Source of the DNA: Pseudomonadota bacterium
Lineage (GTDB): Bacteria > Myxococcota_A > UBA796 > UBA9615
DNA: 47,648 bases
Direction of reading: 5' to 3'
NCBI GenBank assembly: GCA_024229515.1
Contig: JAAESI010000028.1
Coordinates: forward strand, 1 to 47,648
The number at the start of each line of letters is the position of its first letter. Position 1 is the first letter of the stretch. A program made the position numbers and the translations under genes. The notes under the pieces are model-generated. The model was not told the origin of the DNA. It did no database searches and was given only the letters and a program-made list of their open reading frames with translations. Shown piece after piece: positions 6,639-18,997 of the stretch.

Positions 6639-9407
6639 ATGCTGAACCGTTCGCTCCTCTTCCTTGCCGCCGCCCTCTGGCTCCCCGCGTGCGCGCCGTG
6701 GCTGGAGGTCGACTGCCCGGACGGCTCCGCCGAGGGCGACGACGGCCTCTGCGTGTGCGACTCCGACCGGTTCGGGGCGGTCGCCTGGGACGACGGTCTG
6801 GAGGACTACACGGGGGAGTGCCGGACCGGCCTGGAGGAGGCGGTGCGCACCGGCGATCCGTCGACGCTGCCGGCCGCCCCCGACATCCTGGAGGCGATCG
6901 CGGACGAGCTGGACGGGTTGATGACCGAGTCGGAGTTGCTGCTCCGCGACCTGCACGGCGATGGGCCGATCTTCTACTCGCCCGGCTCCTACAGCCACCA
7001 CATCAACAGCAGCCGCCCGGAGGACACGTTCCTGCTGCTCCAGGGCAGTGACGCGGGGTACTCGCTGGCGGCGGTGGGGCAGCAGGGGGCGGGCCGGTAC
7101 GCCGGCTTCGGCAGCAACCCCGTCGTCTCCTTCGCCGCCGGCAACGCCGGGGACTTCCGTCCCACCTTCGACCGCCTGATGGCCTGGATGATGACCGGGG
7201 ACGTCGCCGGTTCGCTCCCCGAGAGCGCGACCGTCGCCGTCGGCGCGATCGGCTGGGAAGAGGGCAACGTCGTGGGCTGGTTCGCGGGCGAGCAGCCCGG
7301 CTGGACCGTCGAGACCTGCGTCGATGCCGCCTGCCTGGAGTCGCGCGATCTGCTCGTGCTCGGAGCTTCCCCCGACGCCGACGAAGACGTCTTCGGCCCC
7401 GCCGCCCGGGCCGCGCTGGAGGCGGGCACGCCGGTGCTGTTCCTCCAGACCGAGGGCTGGGTCGAGACCGCCGCCGGCATCGCGGTGCTCGCGGAGTTGG
7501 GCATGACCTACGGCGGCTACGGCGGCAACTACTGGGCCGAGGACTACGCCAACTGGGACTCGGTCTCGGACATGCTGGCGCTCGGCGGCGTGCTCGGCTC
7601 CCTCGATGCCCTCGTGGGGCACTTCGCGGCCGACGACTTCGACTTCGACTGGGACGCCTGCACGACCTACGTGGGGCAGACCAGCTGCGACGACGTGGCC
7701 GGCCTGCGGGAGGAATTCCTCAACGGCGCGGAAGCCTTGAAGGGGATGCTCGCGTACCTCGATGGCGCCGGCATCGACCTCTTCGCGGAGTCGGGGCGGC
7801 GCCTGTCGAAGCTGTGCGTGCTCCTCGCGGATCGCTACCGCAGCGCCATCGCCTACCCCCTGAACAAGGCCGACGCCGACGTCGCACCTTTCCTCGCCTC
7901 CTACTTCGCCGACCACGTCGTCCACTACCGGCGGGGCTTCAACCCGGCCCAGTCGGACCTCGGCTCGTTCTCCGGACCGGTGACCGTGGACGACGTCGAG
8001 GTGCTGGACGTGACCCCGATCGTGGAGGTCTCGCGGCACGGCGGGTTCACCTCGATCGGCTACTCCGCGCTCCCCGGCGAAGTGCTGATCGTGCGCGCCG
8101 AGGACGCCGCCGGGCTGAGGCTGGGGGTGCACCTCAACACCCAGCGCACCGGCTCGACGCGCGAGTTTGGCGACGGCAGCTACGACCGGCCGAAGTTTCT
8201 GCGCAGCCCGAGGATGCCGCTGGTGCACGGGGAGGACGTCCGCATCGTCAGCCCCTACGGCGGCACCCTCCAGCTGTGGGCCGCCGCGAGCGAGGCGGGG
8301 GGCACCGTCGAGCTGGCGGTCGAGGGCGTGGCCCGGCACCCGGTGCTGCGCGACGGCGTCGCCCCCGCGGACTGGCTCGAGGAGCTCCAGACGACGCCGC
8401 TGCCGTTCGCGGAGATCGAGACGCCGTACGTCCAGGTCCACAGCAAGACCGACATGATGCTGGGCGCCGTCGGCGGCTACTCCGGCGGCATCGACGCCTT
8501 CCTGACCGACGTGCAGACCTACATGGTTCAGGACACCTACGAGCTGGCCGGCTTCGTCGGCAAGGGGCTGAGCACGGGGGCCGCGGTGCTGGACGTCTGC
8601 GATGACCTGGGCTGGGACTGCACCGACGCCACGGTCCACGGCCGGCCCGCCGTGCAGCACATCAACGTCGATCGCTACGCGCACTGCGGCGGCGGCTGCT
8701 CGGGCAACCCCTACGACCAGACCTGGGTGCTGGGTCCGCTGGGCTGGGGCGAGACCCACGAGATCGGCCACAACCTCCAGCGCGGCCGCCTCAACGTGTA
8801 CGGCTGGCAGAGCAGCGAAGTCAGCAACCAGATCTTCCCCCTGCACAAGCACTGGTCCTGGCGGGCGGACACGGGCGAGAGCCTGACCCCCGACCGGGTC
8901 GACTACCGCGGCGCCTTCGACCTGTTCCAGGCGGGGGGCGACGTCTTCGCGACGATCTGGGAGGACGAGGGGTACGCGGCCAACAACGGCCTGCGCATGG
9001 GCTTCTGGATGCAGGCGCGGCACCACGCGGCGTCGCTGGGGGTCTTCGATACGGGCTGGGACCTGTTCACGCTGTCGTACCTGCACGAGCGGCTGTTCAG
9101 CCGGGCGGCATCCGACGAGACCCGCTGGGCCGACGAGGCCACCCTCCTCGGCTTCGACCAGTACGCCACCGCGCCGGAGATCGACGGCAACGACTTCCTG
9201 CTGATCACGTGGTCGCTGCTGACGGAGACGGACCTGAGGCCGATGTTCGACCTGTGGGACGTGACGTACGGCGCGGGGGCCGCGGAGCAGGTCGAGGCCT
9301 ACGGCTACGAGCCGGTGCCGGTGCAGATGTGGGTCAGCGATGACGTCAACGGGGAGCCGTACCCCGATCCGATTCCGATCGATGGGGTCAGTGAGTGGCC
9401 GTTGTAG
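6639..9407 (+). CDS. IMPa-type (peptidase M88/M60-like) secreted zinc metalloprotease
   Basis: 922 residues. The N-terminus is a lipoprotein-like signal (LWLPACAPW). The zinc site THEIGHNLQ (HExGH, His at about residue 707) followed by a conserved region with Glu (GWQSSEVSNQIF) is the gluzincin signature of M60/M88 enzymes. The N-terminal ~110-320 region (EDTFLLLQGSDAGYSLAAVG, RYAGFGSNP) resembles the ImpA_N domain of Pseudomonas aeruginosa IMPa, which cleaves O-glycosylated mucin-like proteins next to the glycan. The middle section is beta-rich. The length agrees with IMPa (about 920 residues). It probably acts at the cell surface on glycoproteins, which suits a predatory or saprophytic lifestyle (inference). 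GGAG lies 7-10 bases upstream of the ATG. Confidence 0.85.
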   Translation: MLNRSLLFLAAALWLPACAPWLEVDCPDGSAEGDDGLCVCDSDRFGAVAWDDGLEDYTGECRTGLEEAVRTGDPSTLPAAPDILEAIADELDGLMTESELLLRDLHGDGPIFYSPGSYSHHINSSRPEDTFLLLQGSDAGYSLAAVGQQGAGRYAGFGSNPVVSFAAGNAGDFRPTFDRLMAWMMTGDVAGSLPESATVAVGAIGWEEGNVVGWFAGEQPGWTVETCVDAACLESRDLLVLGASPDADEDVFGPAARAALEAGTPVLFLQTEGWVETAAGIAVLAELGMTYGGYGGNYWAEDYANWDSVSDMLALGGVLGSLDALVGHFAADDFDFDWDACTTYVGQTSCDDVAGLREEFLNGAEALKGMLAYLDGAGIDLFAESGRRLSKLCVLLADRYRSAIAYPLNKADADVAPFLASYFADHVVHYRRGFNPAQSDLGSFSGPVTVDDVEVLDVTPIVEVSRHGGFTSIGYSALPGEVLIVRAEDAAGLRLGVHLNTQRTGSTREFGDGSYDRPKFLRSPRMPLVHGEDVRIVSPYGGTLQLWAAASEAGGTVELAVEGVARHPVLRDGVAPADWLEELQTTPLPFAEIETPYVQVHSKTDMMLGAVGGYSGGIDAFLTDVQTYMVQDTYELAGFVGKGLSTGAAVLDVCDDLGWDCTDATVHGRPAVQHINVDRYAHCGGGCSGNPYDQTWVLGPLGWGETHEIGHNLQRGRLNVYGWQSSEVSNQIFPLHKHWSWRADTGESLTPDRVDYRGAFDLFQAGGDVFATIWEDEGYAANNGLRMGFWMQARHHAASLGVFDTGWDLFTLSYLHERLFSRAASDETRWADEATLLGFDQYATAPEIDGNDFLLITWSLLTETDLRPMFDLWDVTYGAGAAEQVEAYGYEPVPVQMWVSDDVNGEPYPDPIPIDGVSEWPL

Positions 9408-10459
9408 GTCGGGTTGGGGATGCCGTGGGGGATTGCTCGTGATCCTCACCACGGAGGACACGGAGGGGCCACGGAGGGGGCACGGAGGTCTTTCTTGGGG
9501 GGGGCCATGGACGGCGGGGACCTGCTGTTTCAGTGACCCTGCCTGGGGGATCTCCCTGAAAGACGGTGCTGTGGCGGAGTGAGGCGCGTCCCGGACGGAC
9601 GCGATCCTTGCCCTCCGTGTCTCCTCCGTCACGATCCAGCGCGAGGCAGCGACCGACAACCTCCGCCAACCCGTCCAGTCGTGCATCCAGCGGCTCCAAA
9701 CGACCCGTCGCGGCTCCCTGCACCAACGCCATGTAGAGCTCACCGAAGTCCTTCTCCGGGAACAGACGGGTGCCGCATGCAAGCTCGAACAGAACCGTTC
9801 CCAATGCGAACAGATCGCTGCGGTGATCGAGGTCGTCAGCCCCACGGATCTGCTCCGGGGACATGTAGTACGGAGTCCCTTTCGCCGAGCCCGTCTCGGC
9901 CGTTTGGTAGAGGTTGGCTGGCGTCTTGGCGATGCCGAAGTCCATGATCTTCGTGGTACCCCCTCGGCTCACGATGATGTTGGCGGGCTTCAGGTCCCGG
10001 TGGACGAGGTTCAGCCGAGCGCCGTGCTCGTCGACGGCCGCATGTGCGTATTCGAGGCCCGCGCAGAGCTGATCGGCGATCTCCAGAACGACGGGGAGCG
10101 GAGCGAGGACACCGCGCGCGGCACAGCCCCGCTGGATCGTACGAAGGGTCAAGCCCTGCACGTACTCCATCGCGATGAAGAACGTGCCCGCCGCCTCCTG
10201 GAGCTCGTAGGTCTCAACGACGTTGGGGTGCCGCAGGTGGCCACCGAGGCGGGCTTCGTTGATCAGCGCCTGGGCGAACACCGGGTTGTCGCCGGCGCTC
10301 TCGGCTCGGATCTGCTTCAGCGCGACCTCTTTGCGGAACCCCATCGGTCCGTCCAGCACGGCGCGAAAGACGCTTGCCATGCCCCCCGTCCCAGGACTCC
10401 GAGGACCGTGTAGCGGCCCACCCGAACGCGATCGCCGGTACCCGGTGGCGGAGGGTGGT

Positions 10460-10463
<4 letters not shown>
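9388..10463 (-). pseudogene. decayed Ser/Thr protein kinase (frameshift in glycine loop, 3' truncation)
   Basis: A Hanks-type kinase is readable from GTGGMASVF (glycine loop) through EVALKQI (VAIK Lys), HRDLKPANI, KIMDFGIAK, YYMSPEQ and the DLFALGTVLFEL helix to RCLALDRDG. Two lesions are visible. First, the natural N-terminus (VRVGRYTVLGVLG) lies in another frame; one extra G in the run of six at 10382-10387 would join the frames at the glycine loop. Second, after RCLALDRDG near 9634 the homology stops and the frame runs into an ACGGAGG-rich inverted repeat, ending inside the metalloprotease 3' end. The last C-lobe helices are missing. TTG at 10463, overlapping the MopE gene stop, is a possible original start. 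It lacks the insert shared by the six other kinases, so it is of a different subfamily. Confidence 0.75.
9444..9634. repeat. ACGGAGG-type inverted-repeat element
   Basis: The left arm (about 9449-9488) repeats CACGGAGG/ACACGGAGG four times. The right arm (about 9611-9632, ccctccgtgtctcctccgtc) is its imperfect reverse complement. The roughly 120 bases between show no credible gene. The kinase homology ends exactly at the right arm, so the element probably inserted or recombined there. This also accounts for the gene-free stretch after 9407. Confidence 0.6.
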
Positions 10464-13837
<3,374 letters not shown>

Positions 13838-13862
13838 AGAAGACCCTCCAGAAACGTGTACG

Positions 13863-13871
13863 GATTTAGCA
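13863..13871 (-). promoter_or_regulatory. possible extended -10 element for the MopE-repeat gene
   Basis: On the minus strand this reads TGCTAAATC, an extended -10-like sequence (TGn then a TA-A-T core). It is placed about 26 bases before the GTG, which would give a leader of about 20 bases. A clear -35 is absent. The arrangement mirrors the stronger pair at 32442-32471. Confidence 0.3.
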
Positions 13872-13942
13872 TGGGCCGTCCTCCCCGTGCCACGCGAAGG
13901 CGTGCTCGGGCGCAGTTCTCTCGGGGGCCTTCGGGGGCCGAG

Positions 13943-13963
13943 GCGGGGGAACGCCTCCCCCGC
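13943..13963 (+). promoter_or_regulatory. GC-rich hairpin in the leader of kinase A
   Basis: GCGGGGG (13943-13949) and CCCCCGC (13957-13963) form a perfect 7-bp stem with a 7-base loop, 15 bases before the ATG of kinase A. It lies where a ribosome-binding site is expected, and no AGGAGG-like site is seen, so it could restrict translation. The function is speculative. Confidence 0.3.
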
Positions 13964-13978
13964 GGACGCCGAGCCGTG

Positions 13979-16069
13979 ATGGACTCGGTAGACTCGCTGT
14001 TCGTGAGTGTCCCGGACCAGCTGCAACGCTTCGCTGATCTCCTTGATCGAGGGTTGATCACGCGCGAGGAGTTCGAGGAGCAGAAGGAGCGCGTGCTGGC
14101 ACAGGCCCGCGCCACCCCGACAGCGTCCGGTCGCTGGGCGATCGCTCAGCCCAATCTCGCCGAGGGACCTGTCCAACTCGGTGCCTACGAGCTGACCACC
14201 CAGCTGGGCTTTGGCGGCATGGGAACCGTCTACCGCGGCCGCCATGTCGTGAAGGCGGCTGCGCTCAAGCAGGGCGGCGAGGTCGCGGTCAAGGTGATGC
14301 ACCCGCAGTTCTGCGCCGATCCGGAGTTCCGCGAGCGCTTCAAGCGCGAGGCCGAGTTGGGGATGCGGCTGGATCATCCGGCGATCGTGAAGGTGCTGGA
14401 TCTGATCATCGACGGCCCGGTCCTGGCCCTCGTCCTGGAACTCGTAGAGGGCCGCTCCCTGCTGAACGTCGACGAGGACGGCCACGCCCGGCCCCTGGAC
14501 CCGGCCGAGGCGCTGCGTCTGTTCGAGCAGGTCGCCGCGGGGGTCGCCTACGCCCACTCATGCGGGGTCATCCATCGCGACATCAAGCCCGACAACGTGC
14601 TCGTGGGCACCTCGGGGGTCGCGAAGATCCTCGACTTCGGAATCGCGAAGGACGTCGACGGTTCAGTCACTGTGACCCAGGGGCGAGGTGCGCTGGGAAG
14701 CGGCGACTACATGGCCCCCGAGCAGCACCATGATGCGAGCAGCATCGACTTTCGAGCGGACATCTACGCGCTCGGAATGACGATGTATCACGTCGCTGCG
14801 GGCGAACTGCCGTTCGGCTCGCAGATCGGGGCGGCCGCGGTCATGGCGACCAAGCTGCTGGGCACGGTCGAGACGCTCGCCCTGAAGCGCCCGAACCTGC
14901 CTCCCGCTCTCGTCGCGGTCGTGGATCGGGCGATGGCCAAGGACCCGGACGATCGTTTCCAGACCGCGGAGGCGCTCCACACGGCCATTGTGGGCGCGCT
15001 CATCGGGGTCGGAGGCGCGGAGCCTCCCGTCGACGAGGGGCTTGCCGCCGAGGACAGCCTCGACCGCCCGCTTGTGGATCCCACCGACGTCGCCGCCGAC
15101 CTGGATCGTGCCGGGGTGCCGGCCCTGGACCCGGTCTCGGACTCCTGGCGCGGGGAAGACCAACTCGAAAGCTCGATCGACGAAGACGGGCCGGCTCCGG
15201 CCCCGGAGGTCTTCCCCGTCGACCACTCTTCTCCGCACCTGTCTGAGGAACTCGAGGACCTCGACCCGGTGCCGGTCACGGACACCCTGCCCAGGCAACT
15301 TCTCCAGGACGCGGCCGCAAAGTACGCGGCAATCGCGGATGAGGGCGAGAGCGACCCCGCGGACGCTCCGATTCCGGACGAGTACGAGGACGAGGAGTAC
15401 GCGGCGGCATGGCGGCCCCGGCTCCTGCTTGGCGGGGGAGCGGTCCTGTTCCTTCTCCTGGGCCTGGTGGCCTGGTGGCAGCTTCGACCGCCCCCGGATC
15501 CAAAGTCCGAGCTGGCGACGCCGGTGCCGGAGGCCGCGGTGGAGACTCCGGCTCCCGAGCCTGTCACGCTCCTCGAAGCGGAAGAACTCGACGAGGTCGA
15601 GGTCGAGGTCGAGGGCGAGGAGCCTCCGACCGTCTCGATCGCCGAGGTTTCGACCAGCGCGCCCACTCCCGAGCCCACAACCCCAAGGGCGACCCCGAAG
15701 CCGCCGCCGAAGAAGGACTCGGGAAGCGCCGGCGCTGCCGTGGCCGCGGACAAGGAGCCGACGGTCTCGGTGGCGATGCGCTTTTCGCCTCCGGAGAAGC
15801 GGTTGCTCATGCTCGACGCACCGCTTCCCCTGAGGGTCACGATCACGGGCGCGACCGACGATTGCTCGGTTGCGGCGGTCTACCGTGTCCGCGGCGGAGG
15901 TACCGAGAGCGTGCGCTTGTCCGAGGGCACCGCAGGGACGTGGAAGGGGGGCATCACGGGAAGCAACATCATGGGCGACCAACTGCGGTACTACATCGAC
16001 GCGGTGTGTGATGGCGTGCGGCTCCGTTCCCCTGCGGGCACGGGCGTCTACACGATCAAGCTGCTGTGA
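13979..16069 (+). CDS. Ser/Thr protein kinase A (SHOCT-kinase-TM-extracytoplasmic domain)
   Basis: 696 residues. It starts with a SHOCT-like helix pair (FADLLDRGLITREEFEEQK, ~15-40), followed by a complete kinase domain (~60-330): GFGGMGTVY, GGEVAVK, IHRDIKPDN, ILDFGIAK, YMAPEQ. An acidic linker, a transmembrane helix (~480-502) and a Thr/Pro-rich stalk precede a C-terminal beta domain (~598-696) with two conserved Cys, which would lie outside the cytoplasm. An insert between beta2 and beta3 (RHVVKAAALKQGGEVAVK) is shared with the other kinases here. It probably senses an envelope signal and phosphorylates cytoplasmic FHA partners (inference). The start at 13979 was chosen by alignment with paralogue F; GTG at 13976 is also possible. 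It is followed after 15 bases by kinase B, so probably an operon. Confidence 0.88.
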   Translation: MDSVDSLFVSVPDQLQRFADLLDRGLITREEFEEQKERVLAQARATPTASGRWAIAQPNLAEGPVQLGAYELTTQLGFGGMGTVYRGRHVVKAAALKQGGEVAVKVMHPQFCADPEFRERFKREAELGMRLDHPAIVKVLDLIIDGPVLALVLELVEGRSLLNVDEDGHARPLDPAEALRLFEQVAAGVAYAHSCGVIHRDIKPDNVLVGTSGVAKILDFGIAKDVDGSVTVTQGRGALGSGDYMAPEQHHDASSIDFRADIYALGMTMYHVAAGELPFGSQIGAAAVMATKLLGTVETLALKRPNLPPALVAVVDRAMAKDPDDRFQTAEALHTAIVGALIGVGGAEPPVDEGLAAEDSLDRPLVDPTDVAADLDRAGVPALDPVSDSWRGEDQLESSIDEDGPAPAPEVFPVDHSSPHLSEELEDLDPVPVTDTLPRQLLQDAAAKYAAIADEGESDPADAPIPDEYEDEEYAAAWRPRLLLGGGAVLFLLLGLVAWWQLRPPPDPKSELATPVPEAAVETPAPEPVTLLEAEELDEVEVEVEGEEPPTVSIAEVSTSAPTPEPTTPRATPKPPPKKDSGSAGAAVAADKEPTVSVAMRFSPPEKRLLMLDAPLPLRVTITGATDDCSVAAVYRVRGGGTESVRLSEGTAGTWKGGITGSNIMGDQLRYYIDAVCDGVRLRSPAGTGVYTIKLL

Positions 16070-16084
16070 CGGAGGGCTGAGCGC

Positions 16085-17923
16085 GTGGATCCTCGGGAAC
16101 CTGTGGCACCCAGCCCGCTACCGACGCGGATCGATTCGTACCGGGTCACCGGGTTCCTGGGCGAAGGCGGAATGGGGATCGTCTACCGCGGCCGGCACGA
16201 GGTGCCCGCCATGGCCGAGGCTCAGGGGGGCGACGTCGCCCTCAAGCTGATCCGGCCAGAGTTGTTGATCCAGCAGCCTCGCCTGAAGCAGCGGTTGGAG
16301 CAGGAGGCCCGCATCGGGCTGAAGCTCAGACATCCCAACATCGTTCAGGTCCTGGATGTCCGGCCGTTCGAGAACAGCTTGGTTCTCGTCATGGAGCTGG
16401 TTCCGGGCCGACCTCTTTCGGATGTGTTGAGCAGTTCGACCAAGGCGCTCCCCGAGCAGTTCGTCTTCAACACGTTTCTCGCCGTGCTCGACGGAGTCGG
16501 CTACGCCCACAGCCAGGGCGTAACGCACCGTGACTTGAAGCCCGCCAACATCTTCGTGTCGGCGGGGGCCCCGCCGAAGATCTTCGATTTCGGCATTGCC
16601 AAGGTCGCCGACCGGCGCGGGATGACGGTCGTTGCCGCGGGCATGGGGACGGTCGACTACATGCCCCCGGAGCAGCACCGGGACGCTCGAAAGGCCGATG
16701 CCCGCTCCGACATCTACGCCCTCGGCCTGACTCTGTACGAGATGGTGGCCGGACGTCCCCCGTGGCCTGCCACCACGTCGGTCGAGACAGTCTTGATGGA
16801 CAAGATCGGAGGCAATGTTCCTCCGCTTCGACAGCGTCTGCCCTCGGTCCATCCCGCTGTCGACCGGGTGATTCTCAAGGCGATTTCACCTGAGCCTGAC
16901 GACCGCTACCAGACGACTTCGGAGTTCGCTGCGGCGCTCCGGTACGCGATCGCGCCGGAGTCCGCGCCGACGTTGATTCCAGGGGGGCGCGATGCTCGAG
17001 GGACCATCAAGAAGGGCTTGTTGGGGGCCGCGATTGGCGGAGTGGGCGCGCTGCTGGCGTTCGGGGTGCTCGCCATCGTGGGGATCGTCCTCCTGCTTTC
17101 GGACCCCGGGACCAGCTCGCCGCCCGCCCCGGCACCGGTGCCGGTCTCCGAGCCCGCGCCGCCCGCGGCCCCCGCCGTCTGCGACGACGACGCCCTCTCC
17201 GGGACCGGTCTGGAGGCGTCCGAAGCGTGGCATGGGTGCCGATGGGGTCGTGCCCGGGAACTGTACATGGCGGCGCTCCCCGGCGAGCTGGCACCGAACG
17301 CTGCGATCTGCTCGCAGGAGCGGCTGGCAGCTGTGCTTCCTCACACCGAAACGCTGACGGCGGTGGAAGCGGCGGTCGCTGAAGGGCGTTGTCATCAGGG
17401 ATTGGCCAAGCTCCGATCGGCTTCGTTCGCTCCTTCAGCCCGCTGCCAAGCGCGTTTGGACAGCTGCGAGGAGGAGCAGCGGGCGCGCATCCTGGCTGAG
17501 GTTCAGTCGTCCGAGCGGTACATGGAGGGGCAGTTGGTGGGCAACCGCCATGAGATCAGCGATGTGTCCTTCAGCCGCGCCCACGGGACGGATTGGGAGT
17601 GGGACATCAGCGTCCACGGTCCTTGGACGGCCTGGCTCGTGCTGATGGCGGCGGGGAGCGCGATGGACGACCCCGAGACCTACTGGGAGTCGGTCGCCGC
17701 GTTCATCCTGACCTGCGAGACCGTTGGTGCCCACAGCCAGACGACGGAGTGGAAGTCGCGGCACCTGCGATTCATCGATGACGGCGACTGCCGCGAGCGG
17801 ATGACCACGAGGGGGGCGCGCGCCTGTGCGCGAGAACTGCGGACTGCTCGGCGGTTCGACACCGAAGAAGCGATGCTGGGAGCCGTCAACTTCTGTGACA
17901 GCCGGTACCTCGGATGCGACTGA
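16085..17923 (+). CDS. Ser/Thr protein kinase B (kinase-TM-Cys-rich outer domain)
   Basis: 612 residues, GTG start with GGAGGG 8 bases upstream. No SHOCT module. The kinase domain occupies ~18-285: GEGGMGIVY, GGDVALK, THRDLKPAN, IFDFGIAK, YMPPEQ, all catalytic residues present. It has the QGG insert shared by the island's kinases. A transmembrane helix at about 310-340 follows, then a Pro-rich stalk and a ~230-residue outer region with many Cys (SQERL, RCHQG, RCQARLDSC, LTCETV, DDGDC, SRYLGC), suggesting disulfides; I recognise no family there. It is 15 bases downstream of kinase A. Its stop codon abuts the stop of the convergent membrane protein gene at 17924. Confidence 0.85.
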   Translation: MDPREPVAPSPLPTRIDSYRVTGFLGEGGMGIVYRGRHEVPAMAEAQGGDVALKLIRPELLIQQPRLKQRLEQEARIGLKLRHPNIVQVLDVRPFENSLVLVMELVPGRPLSDVLSSSTKALPEQFVFNTFLAVLDGVGYAHSQGVTHRDLKPANIFVSAGAPPKIFDFGIAKVADRRGMTVVAAGMGTVDYMPPEQHRDARKADARSDIYALGLTLYEMVAGRPPWPATTSVETVLMDKIGGNVPPLRQRLPSVHPAVDRVILKAISPEPDDRYQTTSEFAAALRYAIAPESAPTLIPGGRDARGTIKKGLLGAAIGGVGALLAFGVLAIVGIVLLLSDPGTSSPPAPAPVPVSEPAPPAAPAVCDDDALSGTGLEASEAWHGCRWGRARELYMAALPGELAPNAAICSQERLAAVLPHTETLTAVEAAVAEGRCHQGLAKLRSASFAPSARCQARLDSCEEEQRARILAEVQSSERYMEGQLVGNRHEISDVSFSRAHGTDWEWDISVHGPWTAWLVLMAAGSAMDDPETYWESVAAFILTCETVGAHSQTTEWKSRHLRFIDDGDCRERMTTRGARACARELRTARRFDTEEAMLGAVNFCDSRYLGCD

Positions 17924-18895
17924 TCAGCGCTGGAGGCGGGGGATTGAGCGCAGCCCGGGGCTTGTGTCGGAGCCGAAGACCGGGGCGGGGGGCGCCGCGT
18001 AGACCCAGCGATGGGCGGTCGCCAGGACCTTCGCCTTTGGGGCCGGTGCCAATCCCGACATCACGCCGCCGATGCCGAACGCTGCCGTCGTGATCCCTGC
18101 GACCAGCGCGGGAAGCAGAACGGGTTGGTCGCCGGTAGAGAAGGCCAATCCGGCCTGCGCGAGCCCGAGGACCCCGATCGCGGCGCTCGTGAGGGTCAGC
18201 GTCGCGTCGAAGCGACGTCCGTCGGCCAGTCCACGGGCCTGTCGGCTGAGCGACACCAGGTTCGCCGGCAGGACGACCGCGGCCAGGATGAGCGCAGTGC
18301 CTCCCAGCAGCGTGCCGGTCATCTGGCCCCAGTACATCTGCTTGGCCCAGATCAATGACAGCGAGGTCCCCAACGCGCTCGCGCCAAGCGCACCGATGTT
18401 GACGGCGAGGCTGGCGCGGCGGCGCGTTTGGAGGAGCCGACCGCTGACCAGCGGCACGTCGGGCGAAACGGCAGGGAGCAGATCGCGGCACTCCTCCTCC
18501 CATTCGAGCGCCCGCTTGCGTTCCTCCGCGCCGGGGTCCAGCGCCTTGAAGGCACGGAACCGATCCAACCCCTTCGATGGCTCGCCTGACATGCACAGGG
18601 CACGTCCCAGGTACATCTTGACCCGCCGTTGGACACCGGGAACCCACTCCGCCGACTGGTTCTCCAGGGCGGATCCGAGACGCTCCAGCATCTCCTTGGC
18701 ACCGGTCAGCTTGGCGGTCGCCTCTGAGGCGGCACCGCCGATCAGGAGGGTCTCAGCGTCGACGATCAACGCCTGGGCATCGGACAGGACCGTCACCGCG
18801 TCCTCGAACTCGATCGCGGCCGCGGTCGATGGCATCGAACCGATCAGGGCGGCTGCTGCCAGGAGCCCCATCAACCACTGTCTCCGAACCTGCAT
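17924..18895 (-). CDS. secreted/membrane protein with helical repeat and TM segments, unknown
   Basis: 323 residues. A signal peptide (LLAAAALIGSMPSTAAA) is followed by a helical region (~28-150) that looks TPR-like (AKEMLERLG, KMYLGRALCMSGEPSKGLDRF), then about four hydrophobic helices (~165-275). No family recognised. The layout, a periplasmic TPR-like part followed by a small helical membrane domain, is frequent among uncharacterised delta-proteobacterial proteins encoded next to kinases. AGGAG lies 8 bases before the ATG. It is transcribed divergently from kinase C across a 102-base gap and convergently with kinase B. Confidence 0.65.
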   Translation of the reverse strand: MQVRRQWLMGLLAAAALIGSMPSTAAAIEFEDAVTVLSDAQALIVDAETLLIGGAASEATAKLTGAKEMLERLGSALENQSAEWVPGVQRRVKMYLGRALCMSGEPSKGLDRFRAFKALDPGAEERKRALEWEEECRDLLPAVSPDVPLVSGRLLQTRRRASLAVNIGALGASALGTSLSLIWAKQMYWGQMTGTLLGGTALILAAVVLPANLVSLSRQARGLADGRRFDATLTLTSAAIGVLGLAQAGLAFSTGDQPVLLPALVAGITTAAFGIGGVMSGLAPAPKAKVLATAHRWVYAAPPAPVFGSDTSPGLRSIPRLQR

Positions 18896-18997
18896 CGGTC
18901 GTCTCCTAGGCTTCGACTCTAGCCCGGGATGTGCCTCGGATTCCAGCCGGGGGCCGCTTCAGGCTAGGCTGGCATCGCACCCGGGAGGAGCGTCTCG

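Noticed and set aside
6288..9845. 1185-residue open frame on the minus strand across the metalloprotease gene
   Set aside because: It is Arg/Val/Ala/Gly-rich low-complexity sequence antisense to a gene with a clear HEIGH protease domain; high GC leaves the antisense frame free of stops.
10375..10395. Programmed ribosomal frameshift in the decayed kinase
   Set aside because: There is a homopolymer, but no adjacent stimulatory structure is evident and the 3' end of the kinase is also destroyed, so decay is the simpler explanation.
13838..13978. Sigma-54 promoter (TGGCACG) before the MopE-repeat gene
   Set aside because: TGGCACG is present on the minus strand, but the GC of the -12 element is not at the required distance.
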